NCBI GenBank assembly: GCA_012295275.1
Contig: CM022676.1
Coordinates: 16,747,501 to 16,811,500, forward strand
DNA length: 64,000 bases
Direction of reading: 5' to 3'
Origin: Chrysomallon squamiferum
Taxonomy: Eukaryota > Mollusca > Gastropoda > Neomphalida > Peltospiridae
Shown here: piece after piece, positions 42,431-55,265 of the stretch
Layout of the letters: every line of letters starts with the position of its first letter
Position numbering within the stretch: position 1 is the first letter of the stretch
Position numbers and translations under genes: made by a program
The notes under the pieces: generated by a model
Told to the model about the DNA's origin: nothing
What the model saw: the letters and a program-made list of their open reading frames with translations, nothing else
Database searches by the model: none

Positions 42431-42974
42431 TTTAAACTTAGTCAACATGTTATGAATATGAAGATAGGAATCAGCATCAAAATTAAACTATTTGCGTTTG
42501 ACAGAGACAAACTTATCTGTTCCGTTTTTAAGTAAGATTTCTTATTTTTTTCTTTTTCTAAATTTAATTTGTTATATCTATAGTCGATAATATTTATTTT
42601 AATATAAATTACAAACATTCTCGATTTGCCCATCAAGCAGACAAAATTTAGCGAACAAATTAGTCTAAATCTAAAGTTTCAATTCCTGAAGGAACAGTAG
42701 AGGGCACCAGGAATGCATAATAGGCAGACTTGTGTGTGTTGTTGTTTAAATAAAGTGTAATCAGCAATGAACGTAATTATTAACGTGAACTGAGAGAGAA
42801 AACATTAAATAATTCACTTATACTTATATGACGTATTTACAATTACTATTATTGTTGTTGTTGCTGTTGTTTTAATTGTTGGTGCTGATATAAAATTAAT
42901 TCAAGAAAAAAATTCTGATTTGAAATTGTGTTTAAAATAATAATGGTTTTAAAGGATCATAATTTATGAATATC

Positions 42975-42982
42975 TATATTAC

Positions 42983-43064
<82 letters not shown>

Positions 43065-43065
43065 G
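42975..43065. repeat. (ATT)n array
   Basis: Pure ATT repeat of about 90 bases. Confidence 0.97.
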
Positions 43066-43649
43066 TGATTATTATTATTAATCTTATTATTCTTACACTT
43101 TATTTGTTGTTGTTTTTGTTGTTTGTCTGAGTATGTAAGGTGAACTTTTTCACACTAAGGCATGTTTGTATTTTCCTGATTATGTCTGTATCATAATGTT
43201 TGTTATATGCTGTATTTTGGTTCAGTGGAAGGGTACATTCCTGTTAAGTGTGAATTTATCCACTGTATTCTGTATCTTAGTTAATGTTTGATAGTGTGTG
43301 TTGACTTCTAGCAGAGGAAGAAGTTTGACTGATTCAGCGAAATGTTTCGAAAACCAGTTTGTAATAAAATAATTTCACAGATGTAGCTATCGCGTAGCAG
43401 TAATGAAATGTTTCTACATGTCCTAAATTACAAACATTCGCTTCTTAGAAAATTCATCTCTATAGTGTCAGAAAACTAGCCATTAATACGTAAATAGTTC
43501 GCAACCGACAAAACATAAAATATAATCTTTTCTTTGCCATTTGTTTGGTTCAATACACACAGTTTTATACGTAGGGCGGATATCAAATAACTAAAAGCAT
43601 AATTTAGATTCCTAGTCACTGTCATTGTCCATATTAATGTTATTATTAT

Positions 43650-43655
43650 CATTGG

Positions 43656-43692
<37 letters not shown>

Positions 43693-43710
43693 CTTCTTCT
43701 TCTTCTTCTT

Positions 43711-43772
<62 letters not shown>
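43650..43772. repeat. (GTT)n-(CTT)n-(ATT)n compound array
   Basis: Three triplet repeats in series with sharp borders near 43691 and 43739, ending at repeat family C. Serial point change and expansion of one triplet is the likely origin. Confidence 0.95.
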
Positions 43773-43773
<1 letters not shown>

Positions 43774-43960
43774 TGACTTTCACGGTAAACAAAGTAACAC
43801 CCGACAGTAATAATTTGCTATTTAATTTTCTGAAATAATTTTTACCCTGTCTCTGTTTATTACTTATTTTGCTATGACTGTAATTGACATAATTTTAATA
43901 AGGAATGCATTTTCTCGTGCCTTGATTAAGGATGTTCAGTCCTGTCCTATAAATACTGAA
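43770..43960 (+). repeat. Repeat family C copy
   Basis: TGACTTTCACGGTAAACAAAG directly after an ATT tract, then TTTAATTTTCTGAAATAAT. Confidence 0.6.
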
Positions 43961-44049
43961 AAATAATAAGAAGATAACTTCAAATAATTAAATTATTTTT
44001 CTTTTAATTTTATATAGTATATTGTCGTTTGTGTTGTTTTTCTCGTTAT

Positions 44050-44770
44050 TATTGTTATTGAACAGTTATTATTATTTATCTTTTAATAATGTTGAAAAAT
44101 CTAAATGATATCACATTTTTCTCTCTTTCTTTCCACACTTCACCGCAGACACAATGAACTTTTCAGATATTTGCAAATAACACCCTGAGTATCTCGAACA
44201 GAAGTGACACGCTATTTTGATCTGGACTACATAACAAACACTCACTTGCTATACTGGTTATGTGAGTATCGTTTGAGGATTATTAATCATTACTGAAATA
44301 TTTGGAAAATGAAAACAACTTCATAAAATGATTTTTACATATGCTATAACGTTATAGAACATAAAATAAGAACAAAGGCAGCTGCAAACTAATTAACTAT
44401 AATTCAATAGTTGTATGCAAATATAAAATTATCGAAACCGATAAGAACGCAACGGAATATTTCCCTCGCGAAATATTATATTTTAGGTTCTCATCAGTCC
44501 ATGTTTCAGAAGTATACGTCATTATTATGTGTTTAGCATTAGTCTCTACAAACAGTCTCTACATTTTAACATATTTAATGTCTGCGTGTCCACTCTTCTT
44601 TTAACTGCCAAACAGTCAAATCTAGATATTATCATACAACATCCGGTTAAAACATTACTTGTATTATTTGTTTAGACTGCGAGAAACAATTGATAAAATT
44701 AATATATTTTTTTTTTGTTTGTTTTGTATTTGTCTGTTTAGAAATAATCCTACAATGTGCTCAGCTGGAT
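44050..44770 (+). repeat. Repeat family A, long copy
   Basis: TGTTGAAAAATCTAAATGA, core in decayed form, ATCGAAACCGATAAGAACGC, then the GAGAAACAATTGATAAAATT tail shared with 8845-8865. Confidence 0.6.
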
Positions 44771-45845
44771 TCAGTTAGGTCTGCAGTTACAAAATCCAAC
44801 TTAGTATATGTTTCATGTTACGTATATGCAGATAGAAATCAGATTAAAAAAATAAAGAAGATGCGTTTTTCAAAGACTAATCTATTCAGTTTAAAAACAA
44901 GAAATATCCATCTTCCTTATTTTTAAATTGATTTACTTCTTATACCTACAGCGATTTAAGGTGTTCATTGTTTATTTCAGCATAAAATACATTACACATT
45001 CTCGATTTCAGCATTCCACAAACAAAATTTGGCGATTTAATTAGGCCCACATCAACCGGTTCAATTTCTCAGGAACAGTAGATGTTACTCGGTTTACATA
45101 CTAGTTAGACGTGTTCAAATAAAGTATAATCATCAATGAACGCAATTAATAACGTAAACTAAGAGAGAAATCATTAAGTAATGTTGTTTAATGAAGAAAA
45201 CAAATAAAATAAATAATAATAAAATACAGAGAAGTAAAAAAACAAAAAAAAAAACTTTTTTGAATAGCTATATGCCGATAAACATGAAGTCCTCATCGGA
45301 GAACGCAGAATGTCGACAAAATTATCATTTAAACACACGAAGCCACGCGCAGAATTACGAGAAAAAAAGACAACCACCGTAAGTCATGACTTCATAACGA
45401 AAATCAGGAGATACAATGTAGAATTATTCGATTTTAGTAGTTATTGATTCATGTATTTGTTTAGTTAAAACAATATATACACCCTGTTAATGTACCTTTG
45501 CAGTCGTATGTATGCGAGATAAGTGTTTTGTGTAAATGATCGTTATAAACTGACGGACTATGAAAACAAAAGGTTTCAGTTTAAATAATCTTACTAATTT
45601 GATTAATTTTATCACAGCTTAAAAAATCCTCTCTTTTAAATATTGTTTTACTGGTCGGATGACAACACTTCCTGGTTTACAAGTGAGATGTTCGATGATG
45701 TGTGTTTTCTATTCTCTGCGCTAAGAACGTTTGTTTTCTATCACCTGAATTACTGCAGAGAAACGTTTAAGATTTCTAGGTCTTAATAATGGACGATACT
45801 AAGGTGTTAAGTTATTATGCTCACCTGTTCCTGTTTCTAAAGGCA

Positions 45846-45846
45846 G

Positions 45847-45890
<44 letters not shown>
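45846..45890. repeat. Poly-A tract at the edge of copy 1
   Basis: About 45 A, located where the similarity to copy 2 ends, so it may mark an insertion or a recombination border. Confidence 0.9.
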
Positions 45891-45891
<1 letters not shown>

Positions 45892-46689
45892 AATAAAAAA
45901 GAAAAAAGGCACAAATATTAAAATGACACATTAGCTATATTGTTATAATAATTCCTTTACACATTAGTTACATTCACACGTGCAAATAAATAAATACATA
46001 CATACACACGCTTTAGTATCCATATTTACTTAAAAACAAATGATTTATATAAAAAAAAGAAATAAATAGCCTTATAGCTACTTTCTATTCTGATTACTGA
46101 ATCACTAAAGTAAAATTCTGAGAAAATGTCAAGTTTTTGAAGAGAACTTAGACGTAAATAGGTATCCAGCTGTGCAAGAAATTAAATATACTTGAGAAAA
46201 AAGAAGAAATAAACGTATCAGTCTGAATTATTATTTCAGTAACTATGTGTTTGAATCCGTACATATTTAAGGCCTTCAGTATTATTATTATTGTTGTTGT
46301 TGTTATTATTGACTTCACTTCACTTTATATATATATATATAAGTTCTTTGTTTATGTTCAGATTACATTCCATAACCTTGGCGACAGAATATATCATCAT
46401 ATAAACTGATTAATTTATACACAATGGTAAATACCAGAGAGTTTATATTTCCATCATACAAAGTAAATTAGAACTGGAAATTAAGATTTGTGTTTGGAAT
46501 TATCCCAGAGAGAAGCTTGACCATCTATTTTAACAAAGATCAGAGAAATGAGTTTGTATTTTAACGTATAAACAAACTACGAAAATCATAGAAGTGGTTA
46601 TTAAAATAAAAATAAAATATCAATTTGTGTAGTTAAGATAATATTACAGATTATACATTAATATAGACCAAAAAACAAATTATGAAAAG

Positions 46690-47090
46690 CATAGGTATGT
46701 TCATTAAAATTATAATGAAATATCAATTTATCTAGGTGAGATAATATTAAAGGCTATATATTATTATAGATTAATTTTATTTTATTTTACATGTTTGTCT
46801 TCTTGTTATGCAAGATCGCTCTGATAAAACATTACAACTTAACTACAGATCATTTTATGTTTTTTTTTTTTTTTTTTTTTCGAAATAGTTTTGTTTACTG
46901 CGTTTCGTCTTGTGATGAAACTAGCATGGCCAGTATATCAAATTAACTGTGTATGTTTGTTATGCAGGTCAGATAAAAATAGTGTGTCACTGATACACGA
47001 CAGTCACAAAGATGTACTTGGTTGTTATTTATGAAGATTAAACCTGTTACTGCAGGTTAGAGTAAGACAGACTGTTCTATGTGACTGCGT
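46690..47090 (-). repeat. Repeat family B copy
   Basis: CAGATAAAAATAGTGTGTCA, CTGATACACGACAGTCACAA, GGTTGTTATTTATGAAGATT. Confidence 0.65.
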
Positions 47091-47544
47091 GTATGTGTGT
47101 GTATGTGTATATTTGTTTTTGTGTGTGTATGCATATGTATATCTCTGTTTATTTGTAAGTATGTCAACATTTATGAGAGAAAAGACCTATGGAGAAAAGA
47201 GAAATGGTCTAAATATATTGTACACACAACGAACTTGTTTTATTTCATTTTGGGTGATCCACTATTAGGACAAGTCCACGGTATCAGGATTCAGAAGGGT
47301 TTGATCTCATTCCAACTGCCCTGATTGCTAGAGGTGTATTCCAGAAAGTAGGCGCTGTGTAGGACACTGACATACAGAGAAAAGAGATGTAAGTTTGCAC
47401 AAACAAGAAAAAAAACTTTACACACAGTCACAAGTTATTTAACAACTTACAGTTTGACTGTAGCTTCAATTTCTGTCAATGATTTGACGTCATGGACATT
47501 GAGCGCTGAAACAAACAAGAATAACTCCATTTCACGAGTCAGTA

Positions 47545-47641
47545 AGAATTATTATTATTATTATTGTTATTGTTATTGTTATTGTTATTATTATTATTAT
47601 TATTTGTATTGTTATTATTATTATTAGTAGTATTATTATTA

Positions 47642-47700
<59 letters not shown>

Positions 47701-47705
47701 TTTGC
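47545..47705. repeat. (ATT)n/(GTT) array
   Basis: Imperfect ATT with GTT units, then pure ATT to 47700. Confidence 0.95.
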
Positions 47706-49419
47706 TCTAGATGTTGACATTACTGACACCGTTCTTTATGTTGTTTTTCCATTTTTTCTTTTACACTTTTTGTTTTTTTTTAATATAAAACTAATCACAG
47801 GTGATGCTGATAATAATAATAAAAAATAACAATGACAACAACAATTTCATGGGTTGTATTATATCTGCAACTGGGAAAAGAACATTCACTGTTTCTTAAT
47901 TAACTTATTTTATTATTTACACCAGAAAAGAAAACTGAATATTTGTGTTCATATGCGTATGCATATTTATATCTCTGTTGCTTTGTTCGTATGTCAACAT
48001 TTATGACTGTACCTATGGAGAAAAAGAGAAATATGGATTTATATGGCTTGATGGGTAATGATAAATGTGTGCTTGAAGGACGTTACACGAAAAAGACATG
48101 CGAAAAACGAACTAACCTTATTTCAAAATTGTCAGAAAGATTTAGAGTTACAAACACAACCAGTTATAATTTAGTCTAGAAAAAAAGTATTAATAAAATA
48201 CTGTTACATAATTTTGTGTGAGTCATGTTACACTTAATCCGCTGTCATAAAATAAACAGTATATGGTGAACTGCTGTGATGATAGAAGTATGTCAATTCA
48301 AGCTGAAGAACATGATTCGGATTTGATGTCTAAACTAAACATTTACAAACATTCAAAATGATTCGCAAGTGACCAAGGATTTGCCAGTAAATAATTATTA
48401 TTTATGTAGCTTCGTAATTCCCATTATAAATAAAGTTAGCATCATTAGGAAAGAGTTCATTATCATACTGTTAAGCTCGCGATTTGTTAATTTTATTTCT
48501 TCGATATAGTCGAGGGAACGAACAAAGATGATATTGCTAAGAATTTAGGGTAAAATGTTGAAAGACAAAAACAGATTTTTACCACAAAGATGATGAACAG
48601 GAATCCCGAATTCAAACAGTTCCTGCAATAGTTTTATTTGTAGAAGTGAAACTTTAAGTTTTACCACTGATGGAACATCTGCTTGAAAAATATCACGCTG
48701 TGAAAAAAAGATGCGAAATTGTGTCTTAAAAAACCCTAAAAGTTGACAACTATACAGCTGAGATGAAGAATTTTAGATTGCTAGATATATTTCGTATCCA
48801 TTCATAATTATTATAATCATTTAGCAATATATATTTTCTTTATAACAGAACAAATAGGATTATAAAAATAATTCACTTATTGTTTGATGCTTACTGCATG
48901 TTGATAACAGCTTCAGAATGCGCCTCTGTTGACATGACAAATCACTAATAACATGATTCTCCGATAGTTACAAAGTAATTATTTCTATATTTACTATATT
49001 CAAGACACTAAAGATAGTTATTCCCTGAAGAATTTATGAAAATTAACCGAATCAGCACAAAAGTTCAGAACAGAATATCTGTAAACACAGAACATGTGAA
49101 TCGTTGATCACAGAATCAGACAAATACAAAAACACACATCCGTGCGATCGCATTTAGACACTTTCACACAAGCATCAAACTATCTGAAGTTTACACAATG
49201 ACAAACAATTTTGAATAAATAGATAGACAGATAGACAAATATACAGTCAGATAGATAGACAGACAGACAGATAGATATATCGATAGATAGATCAAGATTA
49301 ATAGAGAGACAAGTAGACAGACTACCAGAAAGAAAGGTTCTCTTCGCTGTTCTTGACAATAGTACTTTTTTCTTTTGTTTTGTACTATTATTATTTTTTT
49401 TTTTATCTCAAATGTGTCC

Positions 49420-49587
49420 TACGTTACAGTTCAGCTCCTCTGACAAATTTCTTTCAAGCAGGTGTACAGTTACCAAAGAAATTGCGTCAGTCAACGAGCA
49501 ATGTATATAAGGCTAAGAAGAAGGATCTGAATTAAAGTAGTTGTGTTTGATGGAGACAGACTGATGTAGTCAGTTTTATATTAAGAA
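49420..49587 (+). promoter_or_regulatory. Core promoter and 5' UTR of second receptor gene copy
   Basis: A strong TATA box (TATATAAGG from 49504) sits 84 bases before the ATG, the same spacing as in the first gene. GCGTCAGTCAACG is conserved just upstream. The region matches about 1840-2064 over its length, with substitutions. Confidence 0.55.
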
Positions 49588-49645
49588 ATGTCGTTCTTTC
49601 CAAATTTATGGATTGTTTTACTTTTTATTCCTACTGTCATTTCAG
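49588..49645 (+). CDS. Leader exon of a second SRCR-receptor gene (partial)
   Basis: The exon encodes MSFFPNLWIVLLFIPTVIS plus one base and is followed by the donor GTATGTCATATTAT, matching exon 1 of the complete gene. The reading frame, phase 1 exit, donor and TATA spacing are all preserved even though the sequence has diverged, which argues for function. No SRCR exon is visible in the 14.4 kb to the window edge, so the gene must continue beyond, or be an orphan leader. In the complete gene exon 2 lies 7.7 kb after exon 1. Confidence 0.65.
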
Positions 49646-49819
49646 GTATGTCATATTATTTTTATATATATTGTTATTAAGAATGAAATTCATAAATTTA
49701 ATAGTGTACCGACAGTTTTATTTGTTTTAATAATACAAATCACAGCAAAACGCCAATACCTGCTTCTTTAAAATTGTGAATCGGTAAGGCATGGAATTAT
49801 GAAGATCGTGAATTGAGTA

Positions 49820-50190
49820 ATGGCTAATTCTGCATGAACAAACGATTCACTGCAGAAAGTTTGTATGTTAGATGATATTGATAGCAGAGGCTCAATACTA
49901 TTCGCTCTCTAATTTTGACATGAATGTGCATAATTGCCATTATTTTCAGATTGATGTTTGGTAATGAGTAGGTAAATTTGGATGAAAATGGTTTATTGGA
50001 AAGATAATTTGGTAAGGATTCCATATGAGCTACCACCAGGTAGCAACTACATTTTGGAACTTTTGCACCTTTTGTTTGACCTTGAAATGACCTGAAGTCA
50101 AAATTAAAGTTCAAGGTGTTATCTACAAGACAAGATGTAATATTTGGAGCTTATTAGTCAAATACACTTAAGATGGACATGCTGAACACA
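49820..50190. repeat. Repeat family D copy after the second leader exon
   Basis: Matches 2290-2800 and 51640-52110 (GATGAAAATG, TTTTGTTTGACCTTGAAATGA, AAATTAAAGTTCAAGGTGTT). Same relative position as in the first gene. Confidence 0.5.
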
Positions 50191-50759
50191 AAATGTCCAT
50201 TTTCACTCTTTTAGAGATTAAGTAATACAGAAATGGACAATGCTGTAGTACTGTTAAAAACTAAGAGTACGAACTTTCTGGTTTTTAATTTGGGAGTTTT
50301 TCGGGTGCTGAATTTTTCGTTGTTTATTCATGAAAGTACTATATAAACCGACTAAGGGTATTTTTCTTACTGGTTTCTTTCTGTACATATTAAATTACAC
50401 CGCCACACAATGAAATAATTTTTAAAATTACAAACTACAACACAGCATCAAACAAATAAGCAGTATCAGTATCTTTATTTACCAGTCACAAGTATCACGG
50501 CTTCTCTGTACTTTTTATCTGACTTTGAGCCATGTAAAGTGACACTTATGAACCGAAGAACCGTGACTTGTAACAGTCACGTTTTCACGAGCAGACGATG
50601 TTTTTGTTAACGAGATTATTAGAATGAAAAAACAAATGTTTATTTCGAAAGAGTTCAACGAAAATAAAACAGTTTTAAGAGATTATAATTATACGACACT
50701 ACTATTATTGTTGTTGTTATTATTATCATTATGAATATTATAAGTATTATTATTATGAG

Positions 50760-50780
50760 TAATATTATTCTTATTATTAC

Positions 50781-50829
<49 letters not shown>

Positions 50830-50846
50830 TATTATTATTATTATTA
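50760..50846. repeat. (ATT)n array before family C
   Basis: Nearly pure ATT, directly abutting family C as at 43770. Confidence 0.95.
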
Positions 50847-51035
50847 GACGTCCACGGTAAACAAAGGGAAACCTAAGAGAAATGATTTGCTATATAATTT
50901 TCTGAAAAATATGTTTTACCTCCGGCTCACAATTTTAATTTCGTGTGAATGTGCTTTAGACAATTTGCATAGCGAATGTTTCACTGGTGTGTCGATACAC
51001 GTTGTTCAGTCCTGTGTAATAGTAACTGAGAAAGA
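50845..51035 (+). repeat. Repeat family C copy
   Basis: GACGTCCACGGTAAACAAAGG after an ATT tract, then TATAATTTTCTGAAAAATATG and GTTGTTCAGTCCTGTGTAATA. Confidence 0.55.
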
Positions 51036-51399
51036 GGAAGAAGATGAAGAAGTTAACATTCAAAGATATAAATGTATCTGATTATCTGTATTGTTGTTGT
51101 TTTTGTTGTTATTATTATTATTATTAGTGGTAGTAGTAGTAGTAGAAGTTGTTGTATTGTTGTTATTGTTGCTGCTGCTGTCTTTATTAGTATTATTGTT
51201 ATTGAGCAGTTACTATTATTTATGTCACGAATGTTGGTAAACGTAAATGATTTCTTTATTACACTATTTTTCCACACTTATGAACAGGCTCTGTATTAAC
51301 GCGCGCGCGTGTGTGTGTGTGTGTCTGTGTGTGCTCTCTTACATATATGTCATTTAATTTTTTATGTTTGTAGTTATTAAGAGTGACACACTGAATACT

Positions 51400-51515
51400 G
51401 AATGATACCACTACTACTACCAATACTACTACTACTACAACTACAATTACTACTACTACTATTACTACTACTACTACTACTACTACTGATAATAATAATA
51501 ATAATAATAACAGTA
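51400..51515. repeat. (ACT)n then (AAT)n array
   Basis: ACT triplets with a few interruptions, passing to AAT from 51488. It lies in a region homologous to the start of intron 1 (ATTAAGAGTGA at 51377). Confidence 0.92.
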
Positions 51516-51639
51516 ATAACTATAATAAAATTAGATACATATAGTAAATTCTGGAATACATCTAACATTCATTCGTTTATAATATTTTATTAGAAGAGCA
51601 AGTCGTAGCACAATTCCAAGAATAGCATTGTTTGAATTT

Positions 51640-52110
51640 CTTTGTATTGTTGTTCCTTTTCTTTAAATCACGGAATCAAGGAGACATAAGCATTATTAAA
51701 TGATGATCGTGAATTCAATAATAAGTAAAACAACGTAAAAAAAAAAGAAGAAATCACTGATAAAATTTGGTGTATATTTGGTGAAATTTTAAAATATTAA
51801 CCTAATATTATTAGCCCTCGAATTTTGACATTTTTGCCAGAAATGGCCGTGGGTGCAACTTTTCAAACCCTGATATCTAGTTAATCAGTGAGAAGATTTG
51901 GATGAAACATTTTCGTTGGAAAGCTAATTTGATAGGAATCCCAAATACGCCATTATTTCCTTACCATATACAACTACATTTCAGAATCTTTACAACTTTT
52001 GTTTGATCTTGAATTTGACTTTGTTGCCCATGACACCTTGAAATGACCTCAAGATATAAAAGTTCCAGAATCTATAATATTTGGAGTTTAATAGTAAAAT
52101 ACACTTAAAG
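51640..52110. repeat. Extra repeat family D copy
   Basis: Contains TTTTGTTTGATCTTGAATTTGA and CCTTGAAATGACCTCAAGAT as in 4680-4790 and 49820-50190. It is not preceded by a leader exon. Confidence 0.45.
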
Positions 52111-52119
52111 TGGAGATTA

Positions 52120-52985
52120 TTGATTTAATATAAACAAGTTTGAAGTAACCATTTAATACAATAAAAATTGTGTTATGTCCACATGTACTTTTAACCAAAT
52201 CGTCTAAAATATTTTTCAAAAATCTGTTCCAAAGATAATGACAACATGTATTAAATTATATAGTAATGAGTAAATCTTGTTTTAACTTTCAAATTAGGTT
52301 CCCCAAAATGTTATTATTCCTAATTTTATAGAAATATAAAGGGGATATCGTCCCAGTTCTCCATAGATTATAGAACCAGGGGTACATTTATTAACACTTA
52401 ATAACTACTTTTCTATTAAACGTATACTTATAAAACCCTGCAATTCCACAACAAAATTGGTTGCATTAGTTTATCAAATAAATCAACTACACAGTCGATA
52501 GAGAAACTGTTCTGATGGTTTTAAGCTTTCATTGGTTTGTTATTTACCTTTGTTATGTACGTTGTAAGTGAATAGACTTTGTGTTCTTTATGTCTATGTC
52601 CATCTATAGTTATTAGTCATATCAATATTTTATTCATAGCACTAGCACATATAAACACAAAGTTTTCGCCGTTTAAAGAGAATCATTATCTTAGTTTTGT
52701 GATTAATATTAAGAGTATGCTGTAAAGGATCAGAACATTTTGCTAACAGTACTGTAATGTCAGCACATAGTAGAATAAAAGTTTTAAATAAACATTACAT
52801 TTTTTATTGTTGCAATTTATTCTGTTACATTTGCCTTACTGTATATGAGAAACTCCTCTAAATCATGTAGAAAACAAAAATACCTACAGATTTTCTCTTT
52901 GGGTGACACCGATTTCAGAATCAGATAAGAAACTATTTATTGATTTAGTAATTATTATTTTTAACTTATTTACATTTCTTTATTA
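52120..52985. other. AT-rich spacer between units
   Basis: No repeat family from this window and no coding signal was recognised. Confidence 0.4.
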
Positions 52986-52998
52986 AAATAATTAGAGA

Positions 52999-53990
52999 CT
53001 ATAAAGACAATAAGTGGTGCGTTATGGAATAACGTTTACGTAATACAGCTTGACTTTGAAAAAGCAGGTTTGTTGTATCTGCACACTTATTTAATTCAGA
53101 ATTCAGTACAGATTCAAATAATGTACCGAAAGAGTTTGATAATGTAGCTGGTGTACAGGTTTTTAGGTAACATTTGGCACTTTTATTCTTATATTCTGGT
53201 TTAACGAGTCCCATTAAATGTTTGTTATGGAATAAAGCTTGATTTTGTAAAAGCAGGTTTGTTTTATCTGTGTACTTATTTAATTCAGAATTCAGTACAG
53301 ATTCAAATAATTTACCATTAACCAACTAGATGGTACAGTTGATGTTTCAAGTATAACGTTAAACAATAGAACATATAAAGGTAACATAATATTAACAGTA
53401 TATATTAATATATTCATCAGTAATAAAGTCTTCTCCGGCTGGTTGATCACTGTTAACTGCTCTAGATATTTCGTCGGCTGAAAAAGGATTGTTCAAAATA
53501 TCATTAGTGGCTTCTTTGCTTTCAGTGTGCAATTTTCATCAACGTTACAATTAAAGGATGTGAAAAAATATCAATTCACACATGTTCTTCTGACAGTCAG
53601 TGTTTATTGCTGTTAAGAGCTGAGCAGTACTCTATTGGATTTGACGTTTTTATCATTTTCATTTTACGTTTAACAGATATTTTATGTTCCCTAACTGATC
53701 TATTTAGCGTTTGTTTGAAATGATTCTCTTTGTACTTCAAGTTAGTTTTCAGTATACATCCACCATATTGCTTATATCTTTGTCTCTCTTCCCTGACATC
53801 TTTTTAGCAGTTTTGCAAACTCTGTTAAACCAGACCTGATTATAGCGATGCTAATTGTAATATAGGTTGGTTTGTTTCAAAACCTATCTTTAGCTGCAGT
53901 TATAAATATTACATTTATATCTGAGAAACTATTATTAAAAAATTCAGAATTAACGTGGGCAGACATGCAATTTTGTAAGTTTTGTGATAT
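52999..53990 (-). pseudogene. Non-LTR retrotransposon relic, copy 2, with internal duplication
   Basis: The - strand reads KLFESVLNSELNKYTDKTN and LLLQNQALFHNK, and a second time LFESVLNSELNKCADTTN and FQSQAVLRKRYSITHH. Both match the RT start block (N-Q-A-G-F-R-K in live elements; the G-F pair is lost here). The linker region follows at 53600-53870 as in copy 1. The RT start is present twice in tandem (about 53030-53180 and 53220-53330), so a local duplication happened after the element inserted. Confidence 0.6.
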
Positions 53991-54260
53991 TTCATTTAAT
54001 AAACGCTCCTGCTTTTTAAAGTTATCATCAAATTATTGCTTTTATTTATTACCCCATTTCACTGGGACTTCCTTACAGCTTATGGGTACGAATTACAGTG
54101 TTTTCTGGAGATACGTGTGTATGTAGTTTGGCCTATTGACATTTAATAACTCATATATCTTCATCTACTCTTCTAGTCACTATAAGCATGTTATTGTATG
54201 TATAGAAATCAAGGAGAATACGACCACAGTTATTTTTATGTTTACACTCGTTGTTTCAAT

Positions 54261-54481
<221 letters not shown>

Positions 54482-54574
54482 CATTTCTGGCAATTTTTTT
54501 CTCACCCTTACTAATTGGTGTTCTGTCACCTTAATTAATGGCCCATCAACTGACTTGATGTATTTTTGTTAAAC

Positions 54575-54815
54575 AGTATTTTGTCCGCAATTTGAAAGCA
54601 ATTCAGTCACACTTTACACACGAAATGTCCCAGAAAGCTTTTCACCCCAACCTGACAAGTAGGAAGCCGTGTCCCGAGTACACGTGACGTACTCCAATCC
54701 CAGATGGAAGAGCTGTGCTTGTCTTCTGGTAGTATTTCCTCACGCCAGTTTTCCCAATTCTGGAAGCGGATTATAACACCTCACCGCTTTCCTGCCAGTG
54801 TTGGGAACATACCAC
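54575..54815. other. GC-richer insertion-like block in copy 2
   Basis: Sequence such as GGAAGCCGTGTCCCGAGTAC and AGATGGAAGAGCTGTGCTTG stands out against the AT-rich flanks and has no counterpart in copy 1 (about 36310). It could be a mobile-element insertion or an old segment deleted from copy 1. Confidence 0.4.
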
Positions 54816-54879
54816 ATACAACACGCAAACAAACTTTAAAATAGTGTGAATTTTATATAAAATGAAAATTAAAAAACAA

Positions 54880-55265
54880 CCCCCCCAAAAACAAAACAAC
54901 AAAGCAGTTGATATAAATAAGTAATATTAAATGTTATATATTATTATAGATTAATTTAATTTATTTACAAATTTGTCTTCCTGTTATGCAAGATCACGCG
55001 CGTAACAAATTACAATTGATTTTAAAACAATTTTAAAAAGCTGTTTTGCCCCATCCCCGAATATTTCAGTATACTCGTCACAGCTTTTTTGACGAATCTC
55101 GCCCAGCATATCAAATTAAATCTGTAACGTGTCTGTTTTGTTTATGTAGGTGAGATAAAAATAGCGTGTCACTGATACACGAGATACACTAAAGTACACC
55201 CAGTGTTATTATTACATCTTACACAGCGCCTACTGTTTTACTAGGTTAGAGCTTGACAGACTATT
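54880..55265 (-). repeat. Repeat family B copy
   Basis: Partner of 36380-36780 in the large duplication. Confidence 0.65.

Larger units (their letters stand above)
46050..51300 (+). repeat. Third, partial unit of the tandem segmental array
   Basis: 46070-46300 matches intron 1 at 3570-3790; 46340-46550 matches 38210-38410; 48350-49100 matches 40820-41530 and 60990-61700; 50210-51030 matches parts of 37310-39060. This unit contains the intact leader exon at 49588. Confidence 0.65.
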
